Positions 43,617-52,881 of a stretch of DNA of 64,000 bases are shown here, piece by piece. The notes below the pieces were generated by a model, which saw nothing but the letters and a program-made list of their open reading frames with translations, was not told where the DNA came from and did no database searches. This DNA is from Streptomyces clavifer. Lineage in GTDB: Bacteria > Actinomycetota > Actinomycetes > Streptomycetales > Streptomycetaceae. The first letter of the stretch is position 1; each line of letters opens with the position of its first letter. Made by a program: the position numbers and the translations under genes. Where the stretch lies: the NCBI GenBank assembly GCA_014651175.1, contig BMWJ01000011.1, forward strand, positions 164,120 to 228,119. Direction: 5' to 3'.

Positions 43617-46600
43617 GGGACCATCTCCGCGGGCGGGGAGCAGACGAGGCCCAGAAGCCCGTGGACCCTATGGCCGCGATCACCCCCGCGGGTGCGGAGA
43701 ACAGTACGACTACCTGCCGGAGAAGGCGAAGTATCCGGGACCATCCTCGCGGGCGCGGGGAGCAGCCGATCGGGAACACGAGCGCGAAGTCGCCGAAGGG
43801 ACCATCCCCGCGGGCACGGGGAGCAGGGTGAGCGCGTCGTCCTGACGCCCTCACCCCCGTGGACCATCCCCGCGGTCGCGGGGAGCAGGTGCCGCTCGCG
43901 CAGAGCTGCGTCGTCCTCGTGGGACCATCCCCGCGGGTGCGAGGAGCAGCGATAGATGCCGCGTTCGGCGGGCCGTTGCCAGGGACCATCCCCGCGGGTG
44001 CGGGGAGCAGACCGGCTGCCGAATGGCGGGGGTTGGGGAGCCGGGACCATCCCCGCGGGTGCGGGGAGCAGTGGTTGGGTCCCGTTGTCTCACGGTGGGT
44101 CACGGGACCATCCCCGCGGGTGCGGGGAGCAGGGGAGCACGGTCGTGCCGGCGGCGTAGATCACGGGACCATCCCCGCGGGTGCGGGGAGCAGACGGGCT
44201 CAGACGTCTGCCGGTCGGTGGGTCAGGGACCATCCCCGCGGGTGCGGGGAGCAGAGAACCGGAGCTCGAGCCACGTGCTGGAGCCCGGGACCATCCCCGC
44301 GGGTGCGGGGAGCAGGGGTGATCGGGCATGAGCGCCGACGTTCTGCCGGGACCATCCCCGCGGGTGCGGGGAGCAGACCCCGCCGCCGAGGCGGACGGGC
44401 CGACGACCGGGACCATCCCCGCGGGTGCGGGGAGCAGACCCCGCCGCCGAGGCGGACGGGCCGACGACCGGGACCATCCCCGCGGGTGCGGGGAGCAGAC
44501 CCCGCCGCCGAGGCGGACGGGCCGACGACCGGGACCATCCCCGCGGGTGCGGGGAGCAGGATGCGCTCGGCCAGGACGGTGCTGTACTCGTCGGGACCAT
44601 CCCCGCGGGTGCGGGGAGCAGTCGGGTACGCGCGTCAGGCCAAACGGTCCTGCGGGACCATCCCCGCGGGCGCGGGGAGCAGTACGAGGACGCGCCGCGG
44701 ACGGGGCCGGCGCAGGGACCATCCCCGCGGGCGCGGGGAGCAGGTGGTGGGTGGCCGTACGGCGTGCCCAACGGCGGGACCATCCCCGCGGGCGCGGGGA
44801 GCAGTCGGCGCGGTGAAAACGACCCCGACGACGGGTGGGACCATCCCCGCGGGCGCGGGGAGCAGAACGACATCTCAGCAGACGGCTTCGAAGAGATGGG
44901 ACCATCCCCGCGGGCGCGGGGAGCAGATGTACGTCACCGGGGTCCCGGCCTTGGCGGGGGGACCACCCCCGCGGGCGCGGGGAGCAGGCCACCCTGTGGT
45001 CGGACACCATCAAGCCGAAGGGACCATCCCCGCGGGCGCGGGGAGCAGGGCACCGGGTTCCACATGTGGATGGCCGAGAAGGGACCATCCCCGCGGGCGC
45101 GGGGAGCAGTTCGACCTGATCCACGGGTCGTGGCCCTGCCAGGGACCATCCCCGCGGGCGCGGGGAGCAGCTGATCGAGCACACTGCCGCCGGCCGCAGC
45201 CAGGGACCATCCCCGCGGGCGCGGGGAGCAGGTGCCGGCCGCGCCCGAGGGCGTCGCCGACTGGGACCATCCCCGCGGGCGCGGGGAGCAGGTCGATGTG
45301 GCGTTCAGGGAGATGTTCGCCCGGGGACCATCCCCGCGGGCGCGGGGAGCAGAGCCTGACAGGCAACACGGCACCTTCGCGCCGGGGACCATCCCCGCGG
45401 GCGCGGGGAGCAGACGTCGGTCTCCTTGCTGGGTTCGGTAGTGCCGGGACCATCCCCGCGGGCGCGGGGAGCAGCTCGGCAGCTTTGGCAGCGGCAGCCG
45501 CTTCCTGGGACCATCCCCGCGGGCGCGGGGAGCAGCCCCAATGGCCTTCCAAATACGTGTTGTAGATGGGACCACCCCCGCGGGCGCGGGGAGCAGCTTG
45601 GTCAGGTCGGTCATTTCTTCGCTCCTTCGGGACTATCCCCGCGGGCGCGGGGAGCAGATCGGTTCGGACATGCAGCGGCCCCCGTTCTCGGGACCATCCC
45701 CGCGGGCGCGGGGAGCAGGCTGCCCGCCGCATGGGGGCGCAGCACCGGGAGGGACCATCCCCGCGGGCGCGGGGAGCAGCCGGTGAAGCCGATGACCGCG
45801 AGGGCGGTGGCGGGACCATCCCCGCGGGCGCGGGGAGCAGCGGGGTGGAGTCGTCCCCCACCCCCGCCCGGGTGGACCATCCCCGCGGGCGCGGGGAGCA
45901 GGTCCTCAGTACCGGTATCGGCCGTCCGCCGCGGGGACCATCCCCGCGGGCGCGGGGAGCAGGGGGCCGGCCTTAAGGCCGCGCTCGGAAAGAAGGGACC
46001 ATCCCCGCGGGCGCGGGGAGCAGTCCCATCGCGCCAGCACCCCGGGAATGACCCAGGGACCATCCCCGCGGGCGCGGGGAGCAGCCGACCAGGGCCACCG
46101 CGTCGCCGACCTGGTCGGGACCATCCCCGCGGGCGCGGGGAGCAGTCCGTGACGCGAGCGACAAGAAGGTACCGCCCGGGACCATCCCCGCGGGCGCGGG
46201 GAGCAGGGCGTGTTCGGTGTCGGCATGGTCGTGTGGGCGGGACCATCCCCGCGGGTGCGGGGAGCAGTCGACCCGGGTGTCGTCCCAGACGAGGACGGCG
46301 GGACCATCCCCGCGGGTGCGGGGAGCAGTTCTCGGCGGCGCGCTTCTGCTGGGACTGCTCGGGACCATCCCCGCGGGTGCGGGGAGCAGGCCTCGCAGTG
46401 CACGATCAGGTCCCGCCAGCCGGGACCATCCCCGCGGGTGCGGGGAGCAGGCTATGAGCAGTGTCCCCGTGGCCCCGAACAAGGGACCATCCCCGCGGGT
46501 GCGGGGAGCAGGACATTGCCCGCGACCTGCCGTGGCTGATCCAGGGACCATCCCCGCGGGTGCGGGGAGCAGTCGAAGAGTTTGCAGCCGCAGGTCATGC

Positions 46601-46755
46601 CGTTGGGACCATCCCCGCGGGTGCGGGGAGCAGTGGTGGTGCGGGCGAGAGATGACACGATGGGGGGGACCATCCCCGCGGGTGCGGGGAGCAGATCCTC
46701 TCCGGTCTGGCCGCCGCGTCCGTCGGGGGACCATCCCCGCGGGTGCGGGGAGCAG
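43617..46755 (-). CRISPR. CRISPR array 1, type I-E, 52 repeats and 51 spacers
   Basis: Repeats are 29 bases. In the transcribed (leftward) sense they begin CTGCTCCCCGC and end CGGGGATGGTCCC. Spacers are mostly 32 bases (range 30-33), giving a 61-base period. The first six repeats at the left (43617, 43676, 43737, 43798, 43860, 43921) carry mutations, so the left is the old end and the leader is on the right at 46756. Other variants occur at 44959, 45568, 45629 and 45873. A base inside the stem changes from T (43982-44593) to C (44654-46178) and back to T (46239-46727) on the plus strand. Long open frames across the array are by-products of its period. Confidence 0.98.
44377..44530 (-). repeat. 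Three identical consecutive spacers
   Basis: The spacers at 44377-44408, 44438-44469 and 44499-44530 have the same 32 bases. They must come from repeat-mediated duplication rather than three independent captures. Confidence 0.97.
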
Positions 46756-46988
46756 ACTCCGCGACCTGCGGGTTTACCGCCGCAGTGACTCAGTTTTGAG
46801 TACTTTCAAGGAAGCCGACATACAGTGCATTCTAGACCTATTTCTGTCGGTGCCTTATCAGTACCCAACCGATCAATCTTACTGACGGCTAGCCACAGTC
46901 GGGGCAATAACAGCCACAGTAAGCGCACACTCTCCGCTATTTCTTCATTTGCCTGCGGATCCTAGGCCTCTCCAGATATCCATCTGGC
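46756..46988 (-). promoter_or_regulatory. Leader of array 1
   Basis: This AT-richer stretch lies between array 1 and cas3. Read leftward, the last 47 bases before the first repeat (46756-46802) begin TACTCAAAAC and end GCAGGTCGCGGAGT. Leader 2 has TACTCCAAAAC and GCAGGTCACGGAGT at the same distance. Promoters for both the array and cas3 should lie here. Confidence 0.8.
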
Positions 46989-49919
46989 ATGACAGTCGAG
47001 GGGGGTCCCCACACCGGCATGCGCGCACGGCTGCGCGGTCCTGTGCTCAGAGTGTGGGCCAAGCACGATCGAGACTCCGATGGGTGGCTGCCGCTGTGGC
47101 GGCATATGGAGGACAGTGCTGCGGTAGCAGGGCGCCTGTGGGACGAGTGGTTGCCGCTTTCAGTCCGGAGGCTGGTCGCTGCCGAGTTGCCGGACAGCGC
47201 GGACGACGCACGTCGTCTCGCTGTGTGGCTGGCCGGCGTGCACGACATCGGCAAGGCCACCCCCGCGTTCGCCTGCCAGGTCGAATCGCTCGCGGAAGCG
47301 ATGCAAGCCGATGGCCTGGACATGCGTTCCCAGCGGTCAATGGGTGCGGACCGGAAACTGGCACCGCACGGGCTGGCCGGGCAGGTACTGCTGGGTGAGT
47401 GGCTGGAGAACCAACACGGCTGGGCTGTCTCTCAGGCCGGTCAGTTCACCGTCGCGGTCGGTGGGCACCATGGGGTACCTCCTGAGCACGGTCAGATCAC
47501 CGCCCTCGACAGACACCCCCAGCTGCTGCGCACCCCCGGCAGGAGCGAGGTCCTGTGGCAACGCGTACAGCAGGAACTGCTCGAGGCCTGCGCAGCAGAG
47601 TTCGGTGTGCAGGACAGGCTCGGCACGTGGCGATCGGTGAAGCTGCCGCAGCCTGTGCAGGTTGTTCTCACAGCGCTGGTCATCGTCTCCGACTGGATCG
47701 CCAGCAATCCGGATCTGTTCCCCTATTTCCCTCAGGACGCTTCCCGGAGCAGCGAGGATCGGATCACGGCTGCCTGGCGGGGCTTGAACCTGCCAGGGGC
47801 ATGGCGGGCAGCGGAGCCGCCTGCGGATCTGCAGGAGCTGTTCGCGTCCCGCTTTGCGCTTCCTCCTGGGGCCAGAGTTCGTCCCGTCCAGACGGCGGCC
47901 GTGGAACTGGCCCGGACGATGGAAGAACCGGGACTGCTCGTGATCGAGGCACCGATGGGGGAGGGGAAGACAGAGGCGGCACTCGGCGCCGCGGAAGTCT
48001 TTGCCGCACGGTCCGGTGCCGGCGGTGTGTTCTTTGCTCTGCCGACGATGGCCACGGGCAACGCCATGTTCCCCCGTCTTCTGAACTGGCTCGAGCGACT
48101 TCCCGCACACGATGGAGCGCGGCATTCGGTCCTGCTGGCCCACTCCAAGTCAGCGCTGAACGACGACTTCACCGACCTGATGGAGCGAGGCCCTGTCAAG
48201 GCCCTCGACCTCGACGCGGCGGACGGCTCACAGGAAATGCGACCATCTCGCAGCGGGCGCGCAGCCTCCGCCGAGCTGGTTGCGCACTCCTGGCTGCGCG
48301 GCCGGAAGAAGGCCATGCTGTCGTCGTTCGTGGCCGGCACGATCGACCAGCTGCTCTTCGCCGGCCTGAAGAGCCGCCACCTGACTCTCCGTCATCTCGC
48401 GATCGCCGGCAAAGTGGTCGTCATCGACGAGGCACACGCCTACGACACCTATATGAGCTCCTACCTCGATCGGGTGCTCTCCTGGCTCGGCGCCTACCGC
48501 GTCCCGGTGGTGGTGCTCTCCGCGACCCTCCCGGCCACTCGGCGGCGCGAGCTCGTTGAGGCATACGCGGGTAGGCGCAAGGGCGACAGCTACGACTTCG
48601 GCACTGTCTCCCAGGCCGGCGACTATCCGCTTCTCACAGCTGTTTCGCCGGGCGGAACCCCCGTTCTGCGACGCCCACCGGCCTCAGGTCGCGGGGTGGA
48701 CGTCGAGATCGAGCGCATCCACGACGATCTGGATCTCCTCGCCGACCGGCTGGAGGACGCGCTCGAGGACGGCGGCTGCGTCCTCGTCGTCCGCAACACA
48801 GTTCGTCGCGTACTGGACGCGGCAAAGGTGCTGAGAAAGCGGTTCGGGGACGCCCACGTGACCGTCGCGCACTCCTGCTTCATCGACGTCGACCGTGCGG
48901 CAAAAGACGCCTCGCTGCTTCGACGGTTCGGTCCACCGGAGAAGGCCGAGGGGCGGCCGGCCAGGCACGTGGTGGTCGCCAGTCAGGTTGCCGAGCAGTC
49001 ACTCGATGTCGACTTCGATCTGCTGGTCACCGATTTGTGCCCGGCCGACCTGCTGCTCCAACGTATGGGCCGACTGCACAGGCACCTGCGTGGAGGCGAA
49101 AAGCAGACGGAGCGTCCCGAACGGCTTCGTGCAGCCCGTTGCCTGGTCAGCGGTGTCGACTGGGCAGTCGGTGTGCCCGAGCCGGTGCGCGGTTCTGTCG
49201 CCGTGTACGGAGCGTATGCCTTGCTGCGGTCGGCTGCCGCGTTGCTTCCGCATCTCGATGGCGGTCCGCGGCGCCCCGTACGGCTGCCGGCCGACATCAG
49301 TCCCCTGGTGCAGCACGCCTACGCCGAAGACTCTCCTGTTCCGACGGGCTGGGAACAGAACGTCGAAGCAGCACGTGCCCGCTACGACGAGTACCGGGCG
49401 GACCAGGCCGAGCGGGCAGCGACTTTCCGTCTGGGTGCGGTGGCCCGCCCCGGCCGACCGCTGTTCGGCTGGGTCACCGCAGGAGTAGGCGACGCGGACG
49501 ACACCAGTCGGGGCAAGGCGCAGGTACGTGACAGCAGGGAAAGCCTGGAAGTCGTCGTCGTACAGAAGAAGCCCGACGGCACTCTCACGACGGTCCCGTG
49601 GCTGGTCCCGGACAGCTGGGGCCGCACATTGGCTGACCTCGCCTTGCCTGCAGATCAGGTACCTACGGCTCTGGCCGCGCGTACCGCCGCATCCTGCGGA
49701 CTGCGGCTGCCGATCCAGTTCAGCTACGCCGAGACGATGGACCGGGCGATCTCCGAACTGGAGGAACTTCACCTTCCTGCCTGGCAGGTGAAAGACAGTC
49801 ACTGGCTGGCCGGCCAGCTGATTCTCGCCCTCGACGAGGACTGTCAGACCCAGCTGGCAGGCTTCACCCTCCGCTACAGCAAGAGTGACGGCCTTGAGGT
49901 GACCCGTGCGACCGAGTAG
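46989..49919 (+). CDS. cas3: Cas3 helicase-nuclease, type I-E
   Basis: This encodes 976 residues. The HD nuclease has HDIGK at 85-89 and GGHHG near 158-162. The helicase has Walker A APMGEGKT (about 321-328), DEAH (481-484), SATLP (512-516) and motif VI QRMGRLHRH (about 693-701). A Cas3 C-terminal domain follows. Cas3 unwinds and degrades DNA that Cascade has bound. The ATG at 46989 has no clear ribosome site; an ATG at 47019 with a GGGGG further upstream is an alternative. All key motifs are intact, so the effector appears functional. It is read separately from, but in the same direction as, the Cascade operon. Confidence 0.97.
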   Translation: MTVEGGPHTGMRARLRGPVLRVWAKHDRDSDGWLPLWRHMEDSAAVAGRLWDEWLPLSVRRLVAAELPDSADDARRLAVWLAGVHDIGKATPAFACQVESLAEAMQADGLDMRSQRSMGADRKLAPHGLAGQVLLGEWLENQHGWAVSQAGQFTVAVGGHHGVPPEHGQITALDRHPQLLRTPGRSEVLWQRVQQELLEACAAEFGVQDRLGTWRSVKLPQPVQVVLTALVIVSDWIASNPDLFPYFPQDASRSSEDRITAAWRGLNLPGAWRAAEPPADLQELFASRFALPPGARVRPVQTAAVELARTMEEPGLLVIEAPMGEGKTEAALGAAEVFAARSGAGGVFFALPTMATGNAMFPRLLNWLERLPAHDGARHSVLLAHSKSALNDDFTDLMERGPVKALDLDAADGSQEMRPSRSGRAASAELVAHSWLRGRKKAMLSSFVAGTIDQLLFAGLKSRHLTLRHLAIAGKVVVIDEAHAYDTYMSSYLDRVLSWLGAYRVPVVVLSATLPATRRRELVEAYAGRRKGDSYDFGTVSQAGDYPLLTAVSPGGTPVLRRPPASGRGVDVEIERIHDDLDLLADRLEDALEDGGCVLVVRNTVRRVLDAAKVLRKRFGDAHVTVAHSCFIDVDRAAKDASLLRRFGPPEKAEGRPARHVVVASQVAEQSLDVDFDLLVTDLCPADLLLQRMGRLHRHLRGGEKQTERPERLRAARCLVSGVDWAVGVPEPVRGSVAVYGAYALLRSAAALLPHLDGGPRRPVRLPADISPLVQHAYAEDSPVPTGWEQNVEAARARYDEYRADQAERAATFRLGAVARPGRPLFGWVTAGVGDADDTSRGKAQVRDSRESLEVVVVQKKPDGTLTTVPWLVPDSWGRTLADLALPADQVPTALAARTAASCGLRLPIQFSYAETMDRAISELEELHLPAWQVKDSHWLAGQLILALDEDCQTQLAGFTLRYSKSDGLEVTRATE

Positions 49920-49933
49920 GTGCCGGCCGAGAA

Positions 49934-50012
49934 GGAGATATCCCCGCATACGCGGGGAGCAAATCAGATACGCCCACCACACTGGGGCCATCCCCATCGG
50001 GATGGGGAGCGG
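49934..50012. repeat. Two worn CRISPR-repeat-like hairpins behind cas3
   Basis: The segments 49934-49962 (core TATCCCCGCATACGCGGGGA) and 49984-50012 (core CCATCCCCATCGGGATGGGG) resemble the array repeat. They share ATCCCC and GGGGAGC at matching positions. The starts are 50 bases apart rather than 61. They could be relic repeats, or terminator hairpins of cas3 that resemble repeats by chance. Confidence 0.6.
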
Positions 50013-50021
50013 CTTTCCACC

Positions 50022-50297
50022 TTACTTCAGGCCTGCTGCCTGCTCAGTGGGGGCCGAAGGCTCCTGAGGAATGGGCCTCACTCCCTCATGAGGGGTTGGC
50101 GGGGCCATCTCGGCCCATCGAACCAGCGGTCTTCCAGCTACCGCAGAAACTACGCTCGCACACGCTGTGGCCACAGCCCACCGAGCACTCTCGTCCTCGG
50201 CGCCCCCGAGTGGCAACCACCTGCCGACTAACAGCCCCAACCAGAAAATGACCATGACAGCCCCTGATACCAGGATCCAGCGAACCCACGTATGCAA
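50022..50297 (-). CDS. Small membrane protein inside the cas locus, 91 aa
   Basis: The frame reads one strong membrane helix (WILVSGAVMVIFWLGLLVGR) then a Pro/Glu-rich soluble tail (GVRPIPQEPSAPTEQAAGLK). A TTG at 50297 is the likely start, with AGAGG eight bases before it. It lies between cas3 and cse1 but is read against both. No known Cas family matches. It may be an unrelated insertion or an accessory membrane factor. Confidence 0.5.
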   Translation of the reverse strand: MHTWVRWILVSGAVMVIFWLGLLVGRWLPLGGAEDESARWAVATACASVVSAVAGRPLVRWAEMAPPTPHEGVRPIPQEPSAPTEQAAGLK

Positions 50298-50494
50298 CTC
50301 ATCAACCTCTCACCGCTTGGTCGTCCAGTCACCCACACGACACTGTTGCTCCGGAAGGAATTGACGGTACTCTAGAGCAACTCCAGGCCCGCTGAGTAAT
50401 GCGTTCAGTTGGGCGGCCGGTCGGGCCAACTCAACCTGGTCCGCGGGACTTCGGCCTCAGTGTCAACATGCGAGAGTTAGCCGCAAGGAACTTC

Positions 50495-52186
50495 ATGTCA
50501 GAACTCAGCAAGATCGGCGACGGGATGCCGTCGTTCGACCTGACCACTCAGCCCTGGATCCCTGTGCTGAGGAGCAACGGTGAGCAGGACGAACTCTCCC
50601 TGCGCCAAGTGTTCGAGCAAGCGTCCGAGCTGCGGCGGATCATCGGGGATCTGCCCACCCAGGAGTTCGCCCTGGTGCGTCTGCTTCTCGCCGTCGCCCA
50701 CGACGCACTCGCCGGGCCCGCCGACATCGACGACTGGTCCGATCTGTGGTCCGACGAGCAGTGCTTCGCCCTCGTGGGCCCCTATCTCGAAGCACATGCT
50801 CGTCGATTCGACCTGCTGGACACCACTGTGCCGTTCTTCCAGACCGCAGGCCTGCGGACGTCGAAGGACGAGGTGTTCTCCCTCAACCGCATCGTGGCCG
50901 ACGTCCCCAATGGGGAGCCGTTCTTCAGCGCCAGGATGCCCGACGTCGACCGCCTCACCTTCGCCGAAGCTGCCCGCTGGGTCGTCCACGCACACGCGTA
51001 CGACACCTCCGGAATCAAAACAGGCGTGGAGGGCGACAAGCGCGTCAAGGGCGGGAAGGTCTACCCGCTCGGCGTCGGCTGGGCGGGCAACCTCGGCGGG
51101 GTCTTCGTCGAACGCCCCACGCTGCGCGAGACGCTGCTGTTGAACCTCGTGGCCGAAGACACGAACGGCGTCAGGATCGACGAGCAGGACGCCCCGGCCT
51201 GGCGACGCGCTCCCTGCGGTCCGGGCGGAGCCGAGCGGGCACCCAGCGGGGTTCGCGACCTGTACACCTGGCAGACACGACGCCTGCGGCTGCACTTCGA
51301 CGAGCAGGGCGTACACGGCGTCGTCCTCGGTTACGGCGACCCGCTCAGCCCCCGTAACAAGCACGACCGCGAGCCGATGACTGCCTGGCGGCGCAGCCTC
51401 GCTCAGGAGAAGAAGCTGCGGGAGAGCCCTGTCTATCTGCCACGCGACCACGACCCCGAGCGAGCGGCATGGCGGGGCATCGCCTCACTCATCGCCGACA
51501 CTTCTGTATCCGGGCAAGGCTCCGACGCCCCCGCCTACCTGCGGCCACGAGTGCTGGAGTGGGTGGCCCGCCTCGTGTCGGAGGGCAAGCTCGAGCGCGG
51601 TTTCCTCGTGCGCGCACGCGTCATCGGCCCGCAGTACGGCACCCAGCAGTCCGTGATCGACGAGATCGTCGACGACTCCGTGTCCATGGCTGTCGTCCTC
51701 CTCCACCAGCAGGACCGCCGCTACGCCGAGCAGGCCATCGCCGCCGTCGACGACGCAGACCGTGCCGTGTACGCCATCGGCGACCTGGCCACCAACCTGG
51801 CCCGCGCTGCCGGCGCAGAGACGGAAGGGCCTCGGGCCACTGCCCGGGACCACGCGTACGGGCTGCTCGAGGCCCCCTACCGTGCATGGCTCCGGAGCCT
51901 GGCCAAAACTGACGATCCGTACGAACAGCGCCTGGCGTGGCAGCGGCAGGTGTACAGGATTGCCGCCGGGTTCGGCGACCGGCTCATGGCCGCCGCGGGG
52001 GACGGTGCGTGGCAGGGGCGGATCGTCGAGACGAAGAAGGGAACCGAGTGGCTCAACTCGGCCTTGGCCGAGAAATGGTTCCGCATCGCCCTGAGCAGAG
52101 AGCTGGGGAACCCCGACCCGTCCCGTACGGACCCGGACACCGATCAACGGACGGACTCCGAAACCACTGCGAAGGCACTGAAATGA
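50495..52186 (+). CDS. casA: Cascade large subunit Cse1 (CasA/Cas8e)
   Basis: This encodes 563 residues. The opening SFDLTTQPWIPVLRSNGEQD and LSLRQVFEQASELRRIIGDL are typical of Cse1, followed by GWAGNLGGVFVERPTLRETL (the glycine loop region). The four-helix C-terminal part is AWLRSLAKTDDPYEQRLAWQ. Cse1 recognises the PAM and recruits Cas3. I chose ATG 50495 because AAGGA lies six bases upstream; an ATG at 50525 (MPSFDL) is also possible. The stop overlaps cse2 as ATGA. Confidence 0.96.
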   Translation: MSELSKIGDGMPSFDLTTQPWIPVLRSNGEQDELSLRQVFEQASELRRIIGDLPTQEFALVRLLLAVAHDALAGPADIDDWSDLWSDEQCFALVGPYLEAHARRFDLLDTTVPFFQTAGLRTSKDEVFSLNRIVADVPNGEPFFSARMPDVDRLTFAEAARWVVHAHAYDTSGIKTGVEGDKRVKGGKVYPLGVGWAGNLGGVFVERPTLRETLLLNLVAEDTNGVRIDEQDAPAWRRAPCGPGGAERAPSGVRDLYTWQTRRLRLHFDEQGVHGVVLGYGDPLSPRNKHDREPMTAWRRSLAQEKKLRESPVYLPRDHDPERAAWRGIASLIADTSVSGQGSDAPAYLRPRVLEWVARLVSEGKLERGFLVRARVIGPQYGTQQSVIDEIVDDSVSMAVVLLHQQDRRYAEQAIAAVDDADRAVYAIGDLATNLARAAGAETEGPRATARDHAYGLLEAPYRAWLRSLAKTDDPYEQRLAWQRQVYRIAAGFGDRLMAAAGDGAWQGRIVETKKGTEWLNSALAEKWFRIALSRELGNPDPSRTDPDTDQRTDSETTAKALK

Positions 52187-52881
52187 CCACCGTCACCGCA
52201 CCGCTCACCCCACGCAAACAAGTCGCACGGCTCGCCGCCCAGCTCGTGACACCCCTGCAACGGGGCTATCTCGCCGACCAGTCCCAGGACGTGGCAGCTC
52301 TGGCACGGCTGCGCCGCGGCGCGGGACGAGAGGCAGGACAGCTCCCGGACCTGTGGAGCCTCATCGACACCGGCCCCCTGCACGTGCCGCCGGATGACGC
52401 ACGGCCCCTCAACGAACTCGACCTCGTGCGTGCCGAGGACGCACTGCACGTGTCCCTCACACTGTGGGCGCTGCACCAGCAGTCCCGCCCGACCGGCATG
52501 CACCAGGCCGACCGGAAGGACAGTCGCCGAGGGCTCGGAACTGCCGTACGCCGCATGATGAAACCCGGCGAGATCGACGAACCATTGCGCAAGCGCCTGG
52601 TCCGCGCGGGCACCGCCCCTGACCTGACCAGCCTTGCCCAGCGGCTTCGCGACATCGTCGTTCTGCTGCGCCGTGCGGACATCCCCCTCGACTACGCCCT
52701 GCTCGCCGGACAGCTCTACACCTGGCAGCGGCCCGGCGGCGCCGACATCGTGCGCCGTGAATGGGGCAATTCCTTCCACGCCTGGCACGACAAGAACGCC
52801 GTGCAGCCGGGGGCCGCCGGACCGTCTCCGGCCGGCGATGAGACCACCCACACCACGGACACTGACAAGGACGCCTCGTGA
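52183..52881 (+). CDS. casB: Cascade small subunit Cse2 (CasB)
   Basis: This encodes a 232-residue helical protein. It has DVAALARLRRGAGREAGQLP and, near the C-terminus, YALLAGQLYTWQRPGGADIV and WGNSFHAW, which match Cse2. Two copies stabilise the crRNA-target hybrid in Cascade. It overlaps cse1 and cas7 by four bases on each side. The length is typical for actinobacteria. Confidence 0.95.
   Translation: MTTVTAPLTPRKQVARLAAQLVTPLQRGYLADQSQDVAALARLRRGAGREAGQLPDLWSLIDTGPLHVPPDDARPLNELDLVRAEDALHVSLTLWALHQQSRPTGMHQADRKDSRRGLGTAVRRMMKPGEIDEPLRKRLVRAGTAPDLTSLAQRLRDIVVLLRRADIPLDYALLAGQLYTWQRPGGADIVRREWGNSFHAWHDKNAVQPGAAGPSPAGDETTHTTDTDKDAS

Noticed and set aside
43859-46885. Long open frames on both strands through array 1 giving repetitive GTIPAGAGS or SPRPRGWS proteins
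   Set aside because: They result from the 61-base period and stop-poor GC-rich repeats. The protein repeats are simply translated CRISPR repeats.
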